From: Rhodospirillales bacterium | Lineage (GTDB): Bacteria > Pseudomonadota > Alphaproteobacteria > Acetobacterales > Acetobacteraceae | DNA length: 37,228 nucleotides | Reading direction: 5' to 3' | Assembly: GCA_028288785.1 (NCBI GenBank) | Contig: JAQGHV010000167.1 | Location: forward strand, 1 to 37,228 | Shown here: piece after piece, positions 1 to 7,654 of the stretch | Position numbering within the stretch: the first letter of the stretch is position 1 | How the letters are laid out: each line of letters starts with the position of its first letter | Program-made: the position numbers and the translations under genes | Notes under the pieces: generated by a model | What the model saw: only the letters and a program-made list of their open reading frames with translations | What the model was told of the DNA's origin: nothing | Database searches by the model: none

Positions 1-101
1 TGAGGCGCGCCTTGCGGGAAGCCGCGCACAAATTCATGATCTTCCCTTCAAGACATTCGATCACCGGCGCCACCGCCTGTCGCAAGGATACTCGCCTTCC
101 C

Positions 102-1280
102 ATGCAGCCCCAGAACGCGCTCCTCTCCGCCACCGGCACGACCATCTTCACGGTGATGAGCGCGCTCGCCACCGAGCACGGCGCCATCAACCTCGGCCAG
201 GGTTTTCCCGACTATGACGGGGCGCCCGATGTAATCGACGCGGCCGCGGCCGCCCTCAAGGATGGCCGCAACCAGTACCCACCGATGGCCGGCGTGCCGG
301 AACTGCGTCAGGCGGTGGCCGCGCATAACCGCCGCTTCTACAGGCTGGAGGTGGACCCGATGGCGGAAGTCATCGTCACCTCGGGCGCTACGGAGGCCAT
401 CACCGCCTGCCTGATGGCGGTGCTGAACCCCGGCGACGAGTGCGTGCTGATCGAGCCGCTCTATGACACCTACCTGCCGGTGGTGAAGCTGCTCGGCGCC
501 ATCCCGCGCCTGGTGCGCCTCACGCCACCCGAGTGGGCGCTCCCGCGCGCCGAACTGGCCGCCGCCTTCGGGCCGCGCACGAAGGCCGTCCTGCTCAACT
601 CGCCGATGAACCCCACGGGGAAGGTGTTTGACGCCGACGAGCTGGATTTCATCGCCGGCCTTGTACGGGTGCACGATGCCTACGCGATCTGCGACGAGGT
701 CTATGAGCACCTCATCTTCGACGGCACGCGCCACATCCCGCTGATGACGCTGCCGGGCATGCGGGAGCGGTGCATGCGCGTGGGCTCGGCGGGGAAGACG
801 TTTTCGCTAACGGGGTGGAAGATCGGCTACATCACTTGCGACCGCGGGCTTGCCGCCAATGTGGCCAAGGCGCACCAGAACCTCACCTTCACGACGCCGC
901 CCAACCTGCAGCGCGGGGTGGCGGTGGGGCTCGCCAAGGATGACGCCTACTTCCAAGGGCTCTCGACGCACCTGCAGGCGAAGCGGGACCTGTTGGCTTC
1001 CGGGCTGGCTGCGCTGGGTTTTGGGGTGCTGGAGACGAAGGGCAGCTATTTCATTACCGCCGATTTCCGGCCGCTGGGCTTCACCGGCGATGACGTGGCG
1101 TTCTGCCGCGCGCTGACGGTCGAGGCGAAGGTGACCCCGATCCCCGTCACCGCTTTCTACGCCAGCGCCAACCCGCCGGACCATTACGCGCGCTTCGCAT
1201 TCTGCAAGAACGAGGCTCTGCTCACCGAGGCGCTCGGCCGCATCGGAAACTGGATCGCGGCCAGTCGCGCGGTCGCCTGA
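102..1280 (+). CDS. PLP-dependent class I/II aminotransferase
   Basis: Fold-type I aminotransferase of 392 residues, expected to move an amino group between an amino acid and a 2-oxoacid in the cytoplasm. Visible marks are GQGFPD near the N-terminus, NPTGKV with the cofactor-contacting Asn at about residue 170, CDEVYE with Asp198 and Tyr201, the Schiff-base Lys at about 232 in SAGKTFSLTGWKIGY, and a C-terminal ARFAFCK containing the carboxylate-binding Arg. The overall pattern resembles the kynurenine/methionine aminotransferase (YbdL-like) group, but the substrate cannot be assigned. The frame is open from position 12; the ATG at 102 is chosen because homology-like sequence begins there (QNALLSATGTTIF). 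It stands alone, upstream of tRNA-His. Confidence 0.9.
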   Translation: MQPQNALLSATGTTIFTVMSALATEHGAINLGQGFPDYDGAPDVIDAAAAALKDGRNQYPPMAGVPELRQAVAAHNRRFYRLEVDPMAEVIVTSGATEAITACLMAVLNPGDECVLIEPLYDTYLPVVKLLGAIPRLVRLTPPEWALPRAELAAAFGPRTKAVLLNSPMNPTGKVFDADELDFIAGLVRVHDAYAICDEVYEHLIFDGTRHIPLMTLPGMRERCMRVGSAGKTFSLTGWKIGYITCDRGLAANVAKAHQNLTFTTPPNLQRGVAVGLAKDDAYFQGLSTHLQAKRDLLASGLAALGFGVLETKGSYFITADFRPLGFTGDDVAFCRALTVEAKVTPIPVTAFYASANPPDHYARFAFCKNEALLTEALGRIGNWIAASRAVA

Positions 1281-1355
1281 CGGCGAGCGGGATCATCATC
1301 GGTCGCGCTGTCGCTTGACGTAGGGGGCAGGCCCGCCCTATTTCCCCCGCTGCGT

Positions 1356-1432
1356 GGCGGCCATAGCTCAGTTGGCAGAGCGTCGGCTTGTGGTGCCGGA
1401 TGTCACGGGTTCGAGCCCCGTTGGTCGCCCCA
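1356..1432 (+). tRNA. tRNA-His(GTG)
   Basis: The cloverleaf folds by eye. The acceptor strand GCGGCCA (from 1357) pairs with TGGTCGC (1422-1428). The D-arm is GCTC/GAGC, the anticodon stem TCGGC/GCCGG encloses loop TTGTGGT with anticodon GTG, and the T-arm is ACGGG-TTCGAGC-CCCGT. Two features specific to tRNA-His are present: a genomically encoded extra G at position -1 (1356), opposite discriminator C73 (1429). The 3' CCA is encoded. Reading frames that run through this interval are not genes. Confidence 0.97.
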
Positions 1433-1764
1433 GATATTTGATTGGTGAGTGCGGCGTCGCTGCTCTGTTGCTGGACCGGCGACAAGCGGCGATTGCACCG
1501 CCGCTGCCTCCCGCACAATTAACCGCCATTCCGATCGTCGGTTCGGCTGCTCGCAGGCAGCCAGCCGGGTTCAACCGTGCGGCCAGAACGTGGCTGCCAG
1601 TCACATTGGCAGCCTACGCACCTCCTCCTCCGTCGACCCAGGCGGTCGAGGGCAAGGCAAGTTGGTTAGGCCCGCGACATCTTGCGCGGCCACGTTGCGC
1701 TCTGAACGCATTCACCCTCGTAAGCCGCATGGTGGGTTCGGCCCGATGCTGCAAATCTACGCTC
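1433..1764. other. Gene-free stretch after tRNA-His
   Basis: About 330 bases with no convincing reading frame. The only clear structure is a dyad, GGCTGCCA (1592-1599) with TGGCAGCC (1607-1614) around a 7-base loop, too far from either gene to be called a terminator confidently. No second copy of the tRNA 3' end that would mark an integration site was found nearby. Confidence 0.5.
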
Positions 1765-2688
1765 TCAAGGCTCGGTCTTCATAATCCAGTTCGCGCGGGC
1801 GAATCCAAAGTGCCACATCGTGGAAACCAGCAAGTCCGATTGCTGCGTGGCGAGGAACATCAGGCCCGCCGCGGCGCTCTTCAGCCAGGAAATCCCGGCA
1901 CCTGCCCTCGACGAACCATGGCCGATGACGAGACCCAATTGGCGTTGTGTCACGCCTTCCCAGAATGCCCGGTGCCTTAGCCATTCGTGCGTGCACCGTG
2001 CCTCCGGGATATGGTGGTTCACCTCCACGGAAGGATCAAAACGAAGGAGAAATCCGTATTGTACGGCGCGCGCAAACAGCAACATCTCCTCACCACCGAC
2101 GAGGTTCTTTCCGGTTCGTCCCAAGTTCGGATCGAACCCGTTCACAGCCAGCGCCAAGCTCGAACGAATGCAAAAGAATGCTCCAACACCCGGCACCTTC
2201 GTGCCGGTCAACGGTTCAGTTTGTTCAACGAGCGAGAGCAGGTTGCGCCACTTCCGTGAGTGGATGACCGTCTTTTCCCAAACCGGCACGACGCGTCCGG
2301 TCACGACGCCGACATCGGCGGCGGTACCCGTGAGGGATACGCGCAGCGCCTCGGCCCAGTTTGGCGGAACGGTCGTGTCGTCATCAAGGAAGACGACCCA
2401 ATCCGAGTCCCTGGCCGCCTGTATTCCGGCGTTGCGCGCGTTCGAGAGTCCCAGTACCGGAACGTGTACGAATTGAGCGGCCGGGTCGCAGATCGCACCC
2501 GCTGCGGCCACGCGCTGAAACTCTGCTTCGTCCTTCTCATTCACGCAAACGACCACGGAAAGGCTGCTTCTCCCCGCACTGCGCGCAATGGATAAAAGGC
2601 ACGGACCAAGATCCGCAACCCGCTTGTGGGAGCAGATAACAGCAGAAATTTTGATGCTCTGAGACTGTGGTCTGCTCACATCGACCAA
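1765..2688 (-). CDS. Family 2 glycosyltransferase
   Basis: GT-A fold glycosyltransferase of about 307 residues, expected to transfer a sugar from a nucleotide-sugar donor during surface polysaccharide or LPS synthesis. The N-terminal SAVICSHKRVADLGPCL starts the nucleotide-binding fold, GLSNARNAGI is typical of the family, and VFLDDDTTVP carries the metal/nucleotide-binding acidic cluster at about residues 102-104. EMLLFARAVQYGF and HHIPEARCTHEWLRHRAFW lie in the acceptor half. The frame opens with TTG at 2688; a GTG three codons further in has a better spaced AAAGG and is an alternative start. Base composition is visibly lower in GC than the surroundings (about 55% in a 60-base sample), suggesting transfer. 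The acceptor is unknown. Confidence 0.85.
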   Translation of the reverse strand: MVDVSRPQSQSIKISAVICSHKRVADLGPCLLSIARSAGRSSLSVVVCVNEKDEAEFQRVAAAGAICDPAAQFVHVPVLGLSNARNAGIQAARDSDWVVFLDDDTTVPPNWAEALRVSLTGTAADVGVVTGRVVPVWEKTVIHSRKWRNLLSLVEQTEPLTGTKVPGVGAFFCIRSSLALAVNGFDPNLGRTGKNLVGGEEMLLFARAVQYGFLLRFDPSVEVNHHIPEARCTHEWLRHRAFWEGVTQRQLGLVIGHGSSRAGAGISWLKSAAAGLMFLATQQSDLLVSTMWHFGFARANWIMKTEP

Positions 2689-2787
2689 ACCTTTCGTGTC
2701 CTTCGGGCTGAAGGCGCCCCGCAGAAATCGAGATATGGACAGGAAGTTTATACCGACGAGCCTTGAGGCGACTACACGATATTGAAA

Positions 2788-2952
2788 TTACAGAATTTCG
2801 ATCCGAGGCTCGAACGTCTGCGGCGTATGCTGCTCGGGTTTTACCAGCTGCCCGCCACGCAATGAGCCCATGAAGTCATCATCCTGATCCGGCGCGCCGG
2901 CGAGGATTGTGACGTCATGGTTCGTGGTCGGAGGTTCTCCGGTAATGATGGG
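2788..2952 (-). pseudogene. Possible 3' remnant of an unknown gene
   Basis: Within the roughly 530 bases between the two glycosyltransferases (2689-3214) there is no intact gene. On the minus strand, 54 codons lie open after an in-frame TGA and end at TAA (2788-2790). The translation has an ordinary protein-like composition, including VTILAGAPDQDDDFMGSL and TPQTFEPRIEIL, but no start codon with a ribosome site is seen and I recognise no family. A gene remnant is one explanation; chance is another. The plus-strand frame at 2917-3210 has arginine- and proline-rich shadow composition and was not called. Confidence 0.25.
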
Positions 2953-3214
2953 TCACCGCGGACTGCTCGTACCTTGCCGCGCGAGCCGCTTCCCATCTTG
3001 GCTGTCCCTACTGTCGCGCCGGCACAGGTCGGCGCCGCCGGGATGCATGCCTATCCGCCCCGCCTGCTCCATGGAACGCAGCACTTGATGCCAGGCTCGT
3101 CCCGCGATACCGAAGGTGGAGTGTTGGGGTTACTCGGGCCCGCATCGCTGATGAGACGAGGTCTCACCCATAGATCTGAAGCCCAATGCGGCCAGCGTTC
3201 GGAGGATTGAAACG

Positions 3215-4144
3215 ATGCGGGTATCCTTCGTCTACGTCGCCGATCACAGGATACTCCTCATGGCCCAGTACGCGGTCATGTCAGCCGCATTGTCCCAGCC
3301 AGCAGGACGAGATTATCACCTCTTTTGCCATCATTTCACGCCCGGAAGCGAAGTTGAGCCCTTCGCTGCCGCCGTCAGCGCGGCGGGCGGGCGCTTGCAC
3401 CTCCACACGATCGAGGATGACACCTTTTCGCATATCCGCACCTTCGGGCACATCAGCAGTGCCTGTTTCCTGCGCATCGCCGCGGTAAGCGAAGTGGTCG
3501 CATCGGCCGATCGTGTCATCTACATGGATACCGACACGCTGGTCTTTGAAGATCTGGCCATTGAGCAGCTCGACCTGCAGGGGCGATCGATCGCGGCAGT
3601 GCTCGACATGGACCTGAGCGATGCGGGGCCATTTCCCGATTTCGTCCGCCAAGGTGCACTCGATCCATCCATTCGGTCGCGCTACTTCAACTCGGGAATG
3701 ATGGTGATCGACCCGAAACGCTGGCAACGGGAGGCATTTCTCCATCGCTTCGCCGAGGCTCTGGTGGATCAGGAAAGTGGCTGCCGGTACAAGCCAAATT
3801 GCCCGCCGAACGACCAGTGTGCGTGCAACACCCTCTTTGCCGATGATTGGACGCCGCTGCCTTTCACCTACAATTTTCAGGCAAGTGGAAAATTCACGGA
3901 AGGCTGGCAAACAGCCAAGGTTCGCCACTACTGCGGCGGGGCGAAGTTCCTGCCGGTGACCCTGCGTCGCAACGATCGTCGCGACCTGGCTCTGATCGGC
4001 GAAATCAGCCGAAGGCTGGGCCAGCGTGGACCAAGGCTGCCGGCGCTTTACGAACTCGCATTCCGGATGAATGTGCTTCGGAACCGCAGCTACGCGGAGC
4101 AGATGCGGCGCTTCATCCAGTTTGCGGAGCCGCTCCAAGCTTGA
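3215..4144 (+). CDS. Family 8 glycosyltransferase
   Basis: A 309-residue retaining glycosyltransferase of the LPS glucosyl/galactosyltransferase (RfaJ-like) type. The DxD metal site is YMDTDTLVFEDL with Asp105 and Asp107. NSGMMVIDPKRW is the conserved NSG motif, NDQCACNTLFADDW corresponds to the usual D-Q-D-x-L-N region, and HYCGGAKF replaces the common HxxGxxKPW motif near the C-terminus. The start at 3215 follows GGAGG with 9-base spacing. With the family 2 enzyme on the opposite strand it forms a small glycosyltransferase pair; both are less GC-rich than their neighbours, which suggests one imported block. Donor and acceptor sugars are not predictable. Confidence 0.88.
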   Translation: MRVSFVYVADHRILLMAQYAVMSAALSQPAGRDYHLFCHHFTPGSEVEPFAAAVSAAGGRLHLHTIEDDTFSHIRTFGHISSACFLRIAAVSEVVASADRVIYMDTDTLVFEDLAIEQLDLQGRSIAAVLDMDLSDAGPFPDFVRQGALDPSIRSRYFNSGMMVIDPKRWQREAFLHRFAEALVDQESGCRYKPNCPPNDQCACNTLFADDWTPLPFTYNFQASGKFTEGWQTAKVRHYCGGAKFLPVTLRRNDRRDLALIGEISRRLGQRGPRLPALYELAFRMNVLRNRSYAEQMRRFIQFAEPLQA

Positions 4145-4206
4145 ACGACCAGCCTTGACGCCGGGCACGTCCCGTTGCGCAGTGCCGCCAAAGCGGAGGC
4201 ACGAAC

Positions 4207-4980
4207 ATGAACGACCAACTCACCGGGCGCACGGCGCTCATTACCGGCGGCTCCAAGGGGCTCGGCCTCGCGATGGCGACGGCGTTCGCGAAGGCTGGCG
4301 CCGCGGTCGCCATCGTGGCACGTGGCACCGAGGCCTTGTCGACCGCCGAAGCGACCATCAAGGCGGCCACGCCGGGTGCGCGGGTCATCACGATCGCCGC
4401 CGATGTCGGCAGCGTCGAGGGCTGCGCGCACGCGGCCGAGATGGCGGGCGCGGTCGACATCCTCATCAACAATGCCGGGACATCGCAGCGTGGGCCCTTC
4501 CTGGAGCAGACTGATGCCTTCTGGCAGTCCGACCTGGACCTGAAGCTGTTTGCCGCGATCCGGCTCTGCCGCGCCGTGTTGCCGGGCATGCGGGAGCGCC
4601 GTTGGGGCCGCATCATCAACGTGCTGAACATCGGCGCGAAGGCCCCGGCCGCGACCAGCGCGCCGACCTCGGTCAGCCGCGCCGCCGGCATGGCGCTGAC
4701 GAAGGCTCTGGCCAATGAATTCGCGCCCGACAACGTGCTGGTCAACGCCCTGCTCGTCGGCATCATCGAGAGCGACCAGTGGGTGCGCCGCCATGCGAAT
4801 GAGAAGCGCAACATCACCTGGGACGAATGGAAAGCCGAGCAGGGAAAGGCCGTGCCGCTGGGGCGACTCGGCCGCGCCGAGGAGTTCGCGGCGACCGCGC
4901 TGTTCCTGTGCTCGGAAGGCGGCGGCTACATCACCGGCACGGCGCTGAATGTGGATGGCGGAAAAAGCCCGGTCGTCTGA
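4207..4980 (+). CDS. SDR-family protein lacking the catalytic triad
   Basis: Classical short-chain dehydrogenase fold of 257 residues. The cofactor motif is TGGSKGLG (residues 13-20), NNAG is at 88-91, and the C-terminal part (LGRLGRAEEFAATALFLCS, YITGTALNVDGG) is typical of 3-oxoacyl-ACP-reductase-like SDRs. The catalytic segment is abnormal: where SDRs have Ser...Tyr-x-x-x-Lys, this protein reads N141, T154 and R158 (in APTSVSRAAGMALTKAL). It may therefore bind NAD(P) without ordinary SDR dehydrogenase chemistry. I recall similar PTSVSRAAG sequences in other proteobacteria, which would make this a subfamily trait, but could not check. The start has GGAGG 7 bases upstream. It is followed by the broken cyanase and aspartate dehydrogenase. 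Confidence 0.85.
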   Translation: MNDQLTGRTALITGGSKGLGLAMATAFAKAGAAVAIVARGTEALSTAEATIKAATPGARVITIAADVGSVEGCAHAAEMAGAVDILINNAGTSQRGPFLEQTDAFWQSDLDLKLFAAIRLCRAVLPGMRERRWGRIINVLNIGAKAPAATSAPTSVSRAAGMALTKALANEFAPDNVLVNALLVGIIESDQWVRRHANEKRNITWDEWKAEQGKAVPLGRLGRAEEFAATALFLCSEGGGYITGTALNVDGGKSPVV

Positions 4981-5034
4981 GCGGCCTTTCGGGCATCGGG
5001 CTTGCATATCGCCTGGCCGTTCAGAGACCAAGCG

Positions 5035-5479
5035 ATGTCGTGTGAGCAGAACCTGTCTTGGAAGGACATCGGCGAGGAGATCGGCGGCGTATCGTCGACC
5101 CTTATCGGGGGTGCGCAGCTTGGGCGGTTGAAACCGGTGAAGCACCTCGCCGCAAGGCCGCCAAGCTGTTCGGCCTCAGCGAGGCGGAGGAGCGCATGCT
5201 CAACGAGGCGCCCTATCGCGGCACCACCATGCCGCCGACCGCCCCCCTGATCTACCGCTTCTACGAGATGGTGATGGTCAACGACCCGCCTGGAAGGCCC
5301 TGATCGAGGAGGAGTTCGGCGACGGCATCGTGTCCGCCATCGACTTCTCGTTCGACTTCGAGCGTGAGCCGAACCCGAAGAGCGACTGCGCGAAGATCTC
5401 CATGAGTGGCAAGTTCCTGCCCTACAAGTATTATGGCGCCGAACAGGGTATCCCGGAATACGGGTTCAAGGAGGACTGA
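5035..5479 (+). pseudogene. cynS: Frameshifted cyanase (cyanate hydratase)
   Basis: Three consecutive frames together spell a cyanase. Frame 1 from 5035 gives LSWKDIGEEIGGVSSTLIGG and LGRLKPVK. After a shift near 5141, frame 2 gives KAAKLFGLSEAEERMLNEAP and PLIYRFYEMVMVND. After a second shift near 5286, frame 3 gives WKALIEEEFGDGIVSAIDF and MSGKFLPYKYYG, ending in EYGFKED and TGA at 5477-5479. Both shifts are equivalent to loss of one base. The first ~18 residues normal for the family are also absent. Cyanase turns cyanate plus bicarbonate into ammonia and CO2; the catalytic Arg/Glu/Ser region survives only across the shifts, so no active enzyme is expected. Sequencing error is possible, but two shifts plus a missing N-terminus favour real decay. 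Confidence 0.85.
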
Positions 5480-5480
5480 C

Positions 5481-6287
5481 GTGGCGTTGAAAGTCGGTAT
5501 TGCGGGTCTCGGCGCCATTGGGCTGCACCTCGCGCGCGCACTCGATCGCGGCGTCGAGGGGCTGGAGCTCGTAGCGGTCGCGGCGCGCGACCACGCCAAG
5601 GCGGCGGACAACCTCGCGGGGTTCGCGAAGCCACCGGCGATCACCTCGCTCGCCGGCCTCGCGGATGTCGCGGATATCGTGGTCGAGGCGGCGCCCGCTT
5701 CGGTGTTCGAGGAGGTCGCCGCCGCCGCCATCGCGCGTGGCCGAATCTTCGTGCCTTCCTCCTGCGGCGCGCTGCTGCCGCGCATGCATCTTGTGGAGCA
5801 GGCCCGTGCGAGCGGGGCGCGCATCATCATCCCGACCGGCGCATTGCTCGGCCTCGACGCGGTGCGTGCTGCGGCCGAGGGCACCGTCTCCTCCGTCACC
5901 ATCGAGACGCGGAAGCCTCCGGGAGGGCTGGTCGGCGCGCCCTACCTCGCGACGCACGGGATCGATGTCCTGGCCGTGACGGAGGCCACGCTGATCTTCA
6001 AGGGCAACGCGTTCGACGCGGCGCAGGGCTTCCCGGCCAACGTGAATGTGGCCGCGGCGCTTGCACTCGCCGGCATTGGGCCCGAGCGCACCATGGTCGA
6101 AATCTGGGCCGACCCCGTGGTCACCCGCAACACCCACACTATCCGCGTCGAAGCCGATGAAGTGCGGCTGATCATGACCATCGAGAACGTCCCCTCGGTT
6201 GAGAACCCGCGTACCGGCCGGATCACGCCGCTGTCCATCCTCGCCTGTCTCCGAGGCCTGGTGAGCACGCTGAAGGTCGGCAGCTGA
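5481..6287 (+). CDS. nadX: Aspartate dehydrogenase (NadX-like)
   Basis: A 268-residue protein of the L-aspartate dehydrogenase family (NAD(P)-dependent deamination of aspartate to oxaloacetate or iminoaspartate; some members feed NAD synthesis). It has a Rossmann start with GIAGLGAIG, then VVEAAPASVFEE, SSCGALLPRM, PTGALLGLDAV, TRKPPGGLVGAPY, NVNVAAALALAGIGPERTMV and NTHTIRVEAD, which are all family landmarks; length fits. The open frame extends upstream to 5406 but overlaps the cyanase remnant; GTG at 5481 is preferred because AGGAGG sits 6 bases upstream and MALKVGIAG begins the fold. It starts one base after the cyanase stop, so the two were probably one transcript with the SDR gene. A catabolic role with the neighbouring transport protein is inferred. 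Confidence 0.85.
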   Translation: MALKVGIAGLGAIGLHLARALDRGVEGLELVAVAARDHAKAADNLAGFAKPPAITSLAGLADVADIVVEAAPASVFEEVAAAAIARGRIFVPSSCGALLPRMHLVEQARASGARIIIPTGALLGLDAVRAAAEGTVSSVTIETRKPPGGLVGAPYLATHGIDVLAVTEATLIFKGNAFDAAQGFPANVNVAAALALAGIGPERTMVEIWADPVVTRNTHTIRVEADEVRLIMTIENVPSVENPRTGRITPLSILACLRGLVSTLKVGS

Positions 6288-6345
6288 GGCTTTTGCGCGT
6301 AGCGCCTGCCGTGCTTATGCTGGCAGCGCAATGGAGGATAATTAA

Positions 6346-7575
6346 ATGACCATCTCCCGACGCGGTGCCCTGGCGGCCGGTGCCGGCACGCTGGCCGGCC
6401 TGCCCTTCACCCGCGCCAGTGCGCAGGCGGCCAATACCATCAAGATCGGCGTGCTGAACGACCAGAGCGGCACCTATCGCGACCTCTCCGGCCCCGGCTC
6501 CACCATCTGCGTGCGCCAGGCGATCAGCGAGCTCGGTCAGCTCGGCTTCAATGTCGAGGTCGTGCAGGCGGACCACCAGAATCGCCCGGATGTGGGCTCC
6601 ACCATCGCGCGCACCTGGTTCGACCGCGATGGCGTCGACGCCATCCTCGACGTGCCGACGAGCTCGGTCGCACTCGCCGTCGCCGGTGTCGCGCGCGAGA
6701 AGAACAAGATCATGCTGAACTCCGGCGCCGCGGCCTCCGATCTCACCGGCGCGCAGTGCAGCCCGAACCCGATCCACTGGACCTATGACACCTGGATGCT
6801 CGCGAAGGGCACCGGTGGCGCGATGGTGCGCGCCGGGGGCGACAGCTGGTTCTTCATCACCGCGGACTATGCCTTCGGCCATGCGCTCGAACGCGACACG
6901 TCGAACTTCATCCGCCAGGCCGGCGGGCGCGTGCTTGGCCAGGTCCGCACGCCGTTCCCCGGCACGACGGATTTCTCGAGCTACCTGGTGCAGGCGCAGG
7001 CGAGCCGCGCCAAGGTGATCGGCCTCGCCAATGCTGGCGCGGACACGATCAACAGCATCAAGCAGGCAGCGGAATTCGGCATCACGCGTCGTGGCGTGAA
7101 GCTCGCCGGCCTGCTCGTCTTCATCACCGACGTCCATTCGCTGGGCCTGCCGACGGCGCAGGGCCTGGTCCTGACCGAGACCTTCTACTGGGACCTGAAC
7201 GAGCGGACCCGCGCGCTGACTCAGCGTGTGCGTGGCAACATGCCGAACAACCAGCCGCCCACGATGGTGCAGGCCGGCTGCTACTCGGCGGCGATGCACT
7301 ACCTGAAGACGGTCAAGGACATGGGCGTGGTCGCGGCCAAGGCCGATGGCGCCGCCACCGTGGCGCGGATGAAGGCGATGCCGGCCGAGGATGACGCGTT
7401 CGGCGCCGGCTCCATCCGGCCCGACGGCCGCAAGATCCACCCGGCCTACCTGTTCGAGGTGAAGCCCCCCGAGGAAAGCCGCGCGCCCTGGGACTACTAC
7501 AAGCTGCTGCAGACGGTCGCGACCGACGACGCCTTCCGCCCGGTGGCCGAAGGCGGCTGCACGCTGGTACGCTGA
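6346..7575 (+). CDS. ABC transporter substrate-binding protein, branched-chain type (paralogue 1)
   Basis: Periplasmic binding protein of the Leu/Ile/Val (Peripla_BP_6) class, 409 residues. The N-terminus ISRRGALAAGAGTLAG followed by ASAQA is a likely Tat signal with an Ala-x-Ala cleavage site. The mature part begins with KIGVLNDQSGTYRD; GGDSWFFITADYAFGHALE and DDAFGAGSIRPDGRKIHP are other landmarks. It is strikingly similar along its whole length to the two binding proteins at 21257 and 22519. No permease or ATPase gene is next to it, so it may share the livGFHM complex encoded near 19745-25747 (inference). GGAGG lies 8-10 bases before the ATG. Substrate unknown; amino acids, amides or aromatic acids are typical for the class. 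Confidence 0.9.
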   Translation: MTISRRGALAAGAGTLAGLPFTRASAQAANTIKIGVLNDQSGTYRDLSGPGSTICVRQAISELGQLGFNVEVVQADHQNRPDVGSTIARTWFDRDGVDAILDVPTSSVALAVAGVAREKNKIMLNSGAAASDLTGAQCSPNPIHWTYDTWMLAKGTGGAMVRAGGDSWFFITADYAFGHALERDTSNFIRQAGGRVLGQVRTPFPGTTDFSSYLVQAQASRAKVIGLANAGADTINSIKQAAEFGITRRGVKLAGLLVFITDVHSLGLPTAQGLVLTETFYWDLNERTRALTQRVRGNMPNNQPPTMVQAGCYSAAMHYLKTVKDMGVVAAKADGAATVARMKAMPAEDDAFGAGSIRPDGRKIHPAYLFEVKPPEESRAPWDYYKLLQTVATDDAFRPVAEGGCTLVR

Positions 7576-7623
7576 AGACGGCGTCCGCTAAGCCGGCCCT
7601 TCACCGAGGCACAGAATCCGCTA

Positions 7624-7651
7624 GGCTCTCCCGGCCTATTCCGGGAGAGCC
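7624..7651 (+). promoter_or_regulatory. Hairpin covering the ribosome site of the amidohydrolase
   Basis: A perfect 11-bp stem, GGCTCTCCCGG (7624-7634) with CCGGGAGAGCC (7641-7651), encloses a 6-base loop; an extra A-T pair (7623/7652) extends it. The right arm contains GGGAG, the only good Shine-Dalgarno sequence for the GTG start at 7655. It could end transcripts of the binding-protein gene (stop at 7575), although no T-run follows, or it could control translation of the amidohydrolase by masking its ribosome site. Confidence 0.55.
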
Positions 7652-7654
7652 TGC

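Noticed and set aside
1354-1980. 208-codon plus-strand frame after the aminotransferase
   Set aside because: It runs straight through tRNA-His and then antisense to the family 2 glycosyltransferase; the composition is shadow-like.
2917-3210. 97-codon plus-strand frame before the family 8 glycosyltransferase
   Set aside because: No family resemblance, weak start and shadow-like composition; not enough to call a gene.
1433-4206. Integration site duplicated from the tRNA-His 3' end
   Set aside because: No second copy of the T-arm/acceptor sequence was found in the stretch, and no integrase gene is present.
4090-5145. 351-codon minus-strand frame
   Set aside because: Antisense to the SDR gene, which has clear family motifs; the frame is an Arg/His/Gly-rich shadow of GC-rich coding DNA.
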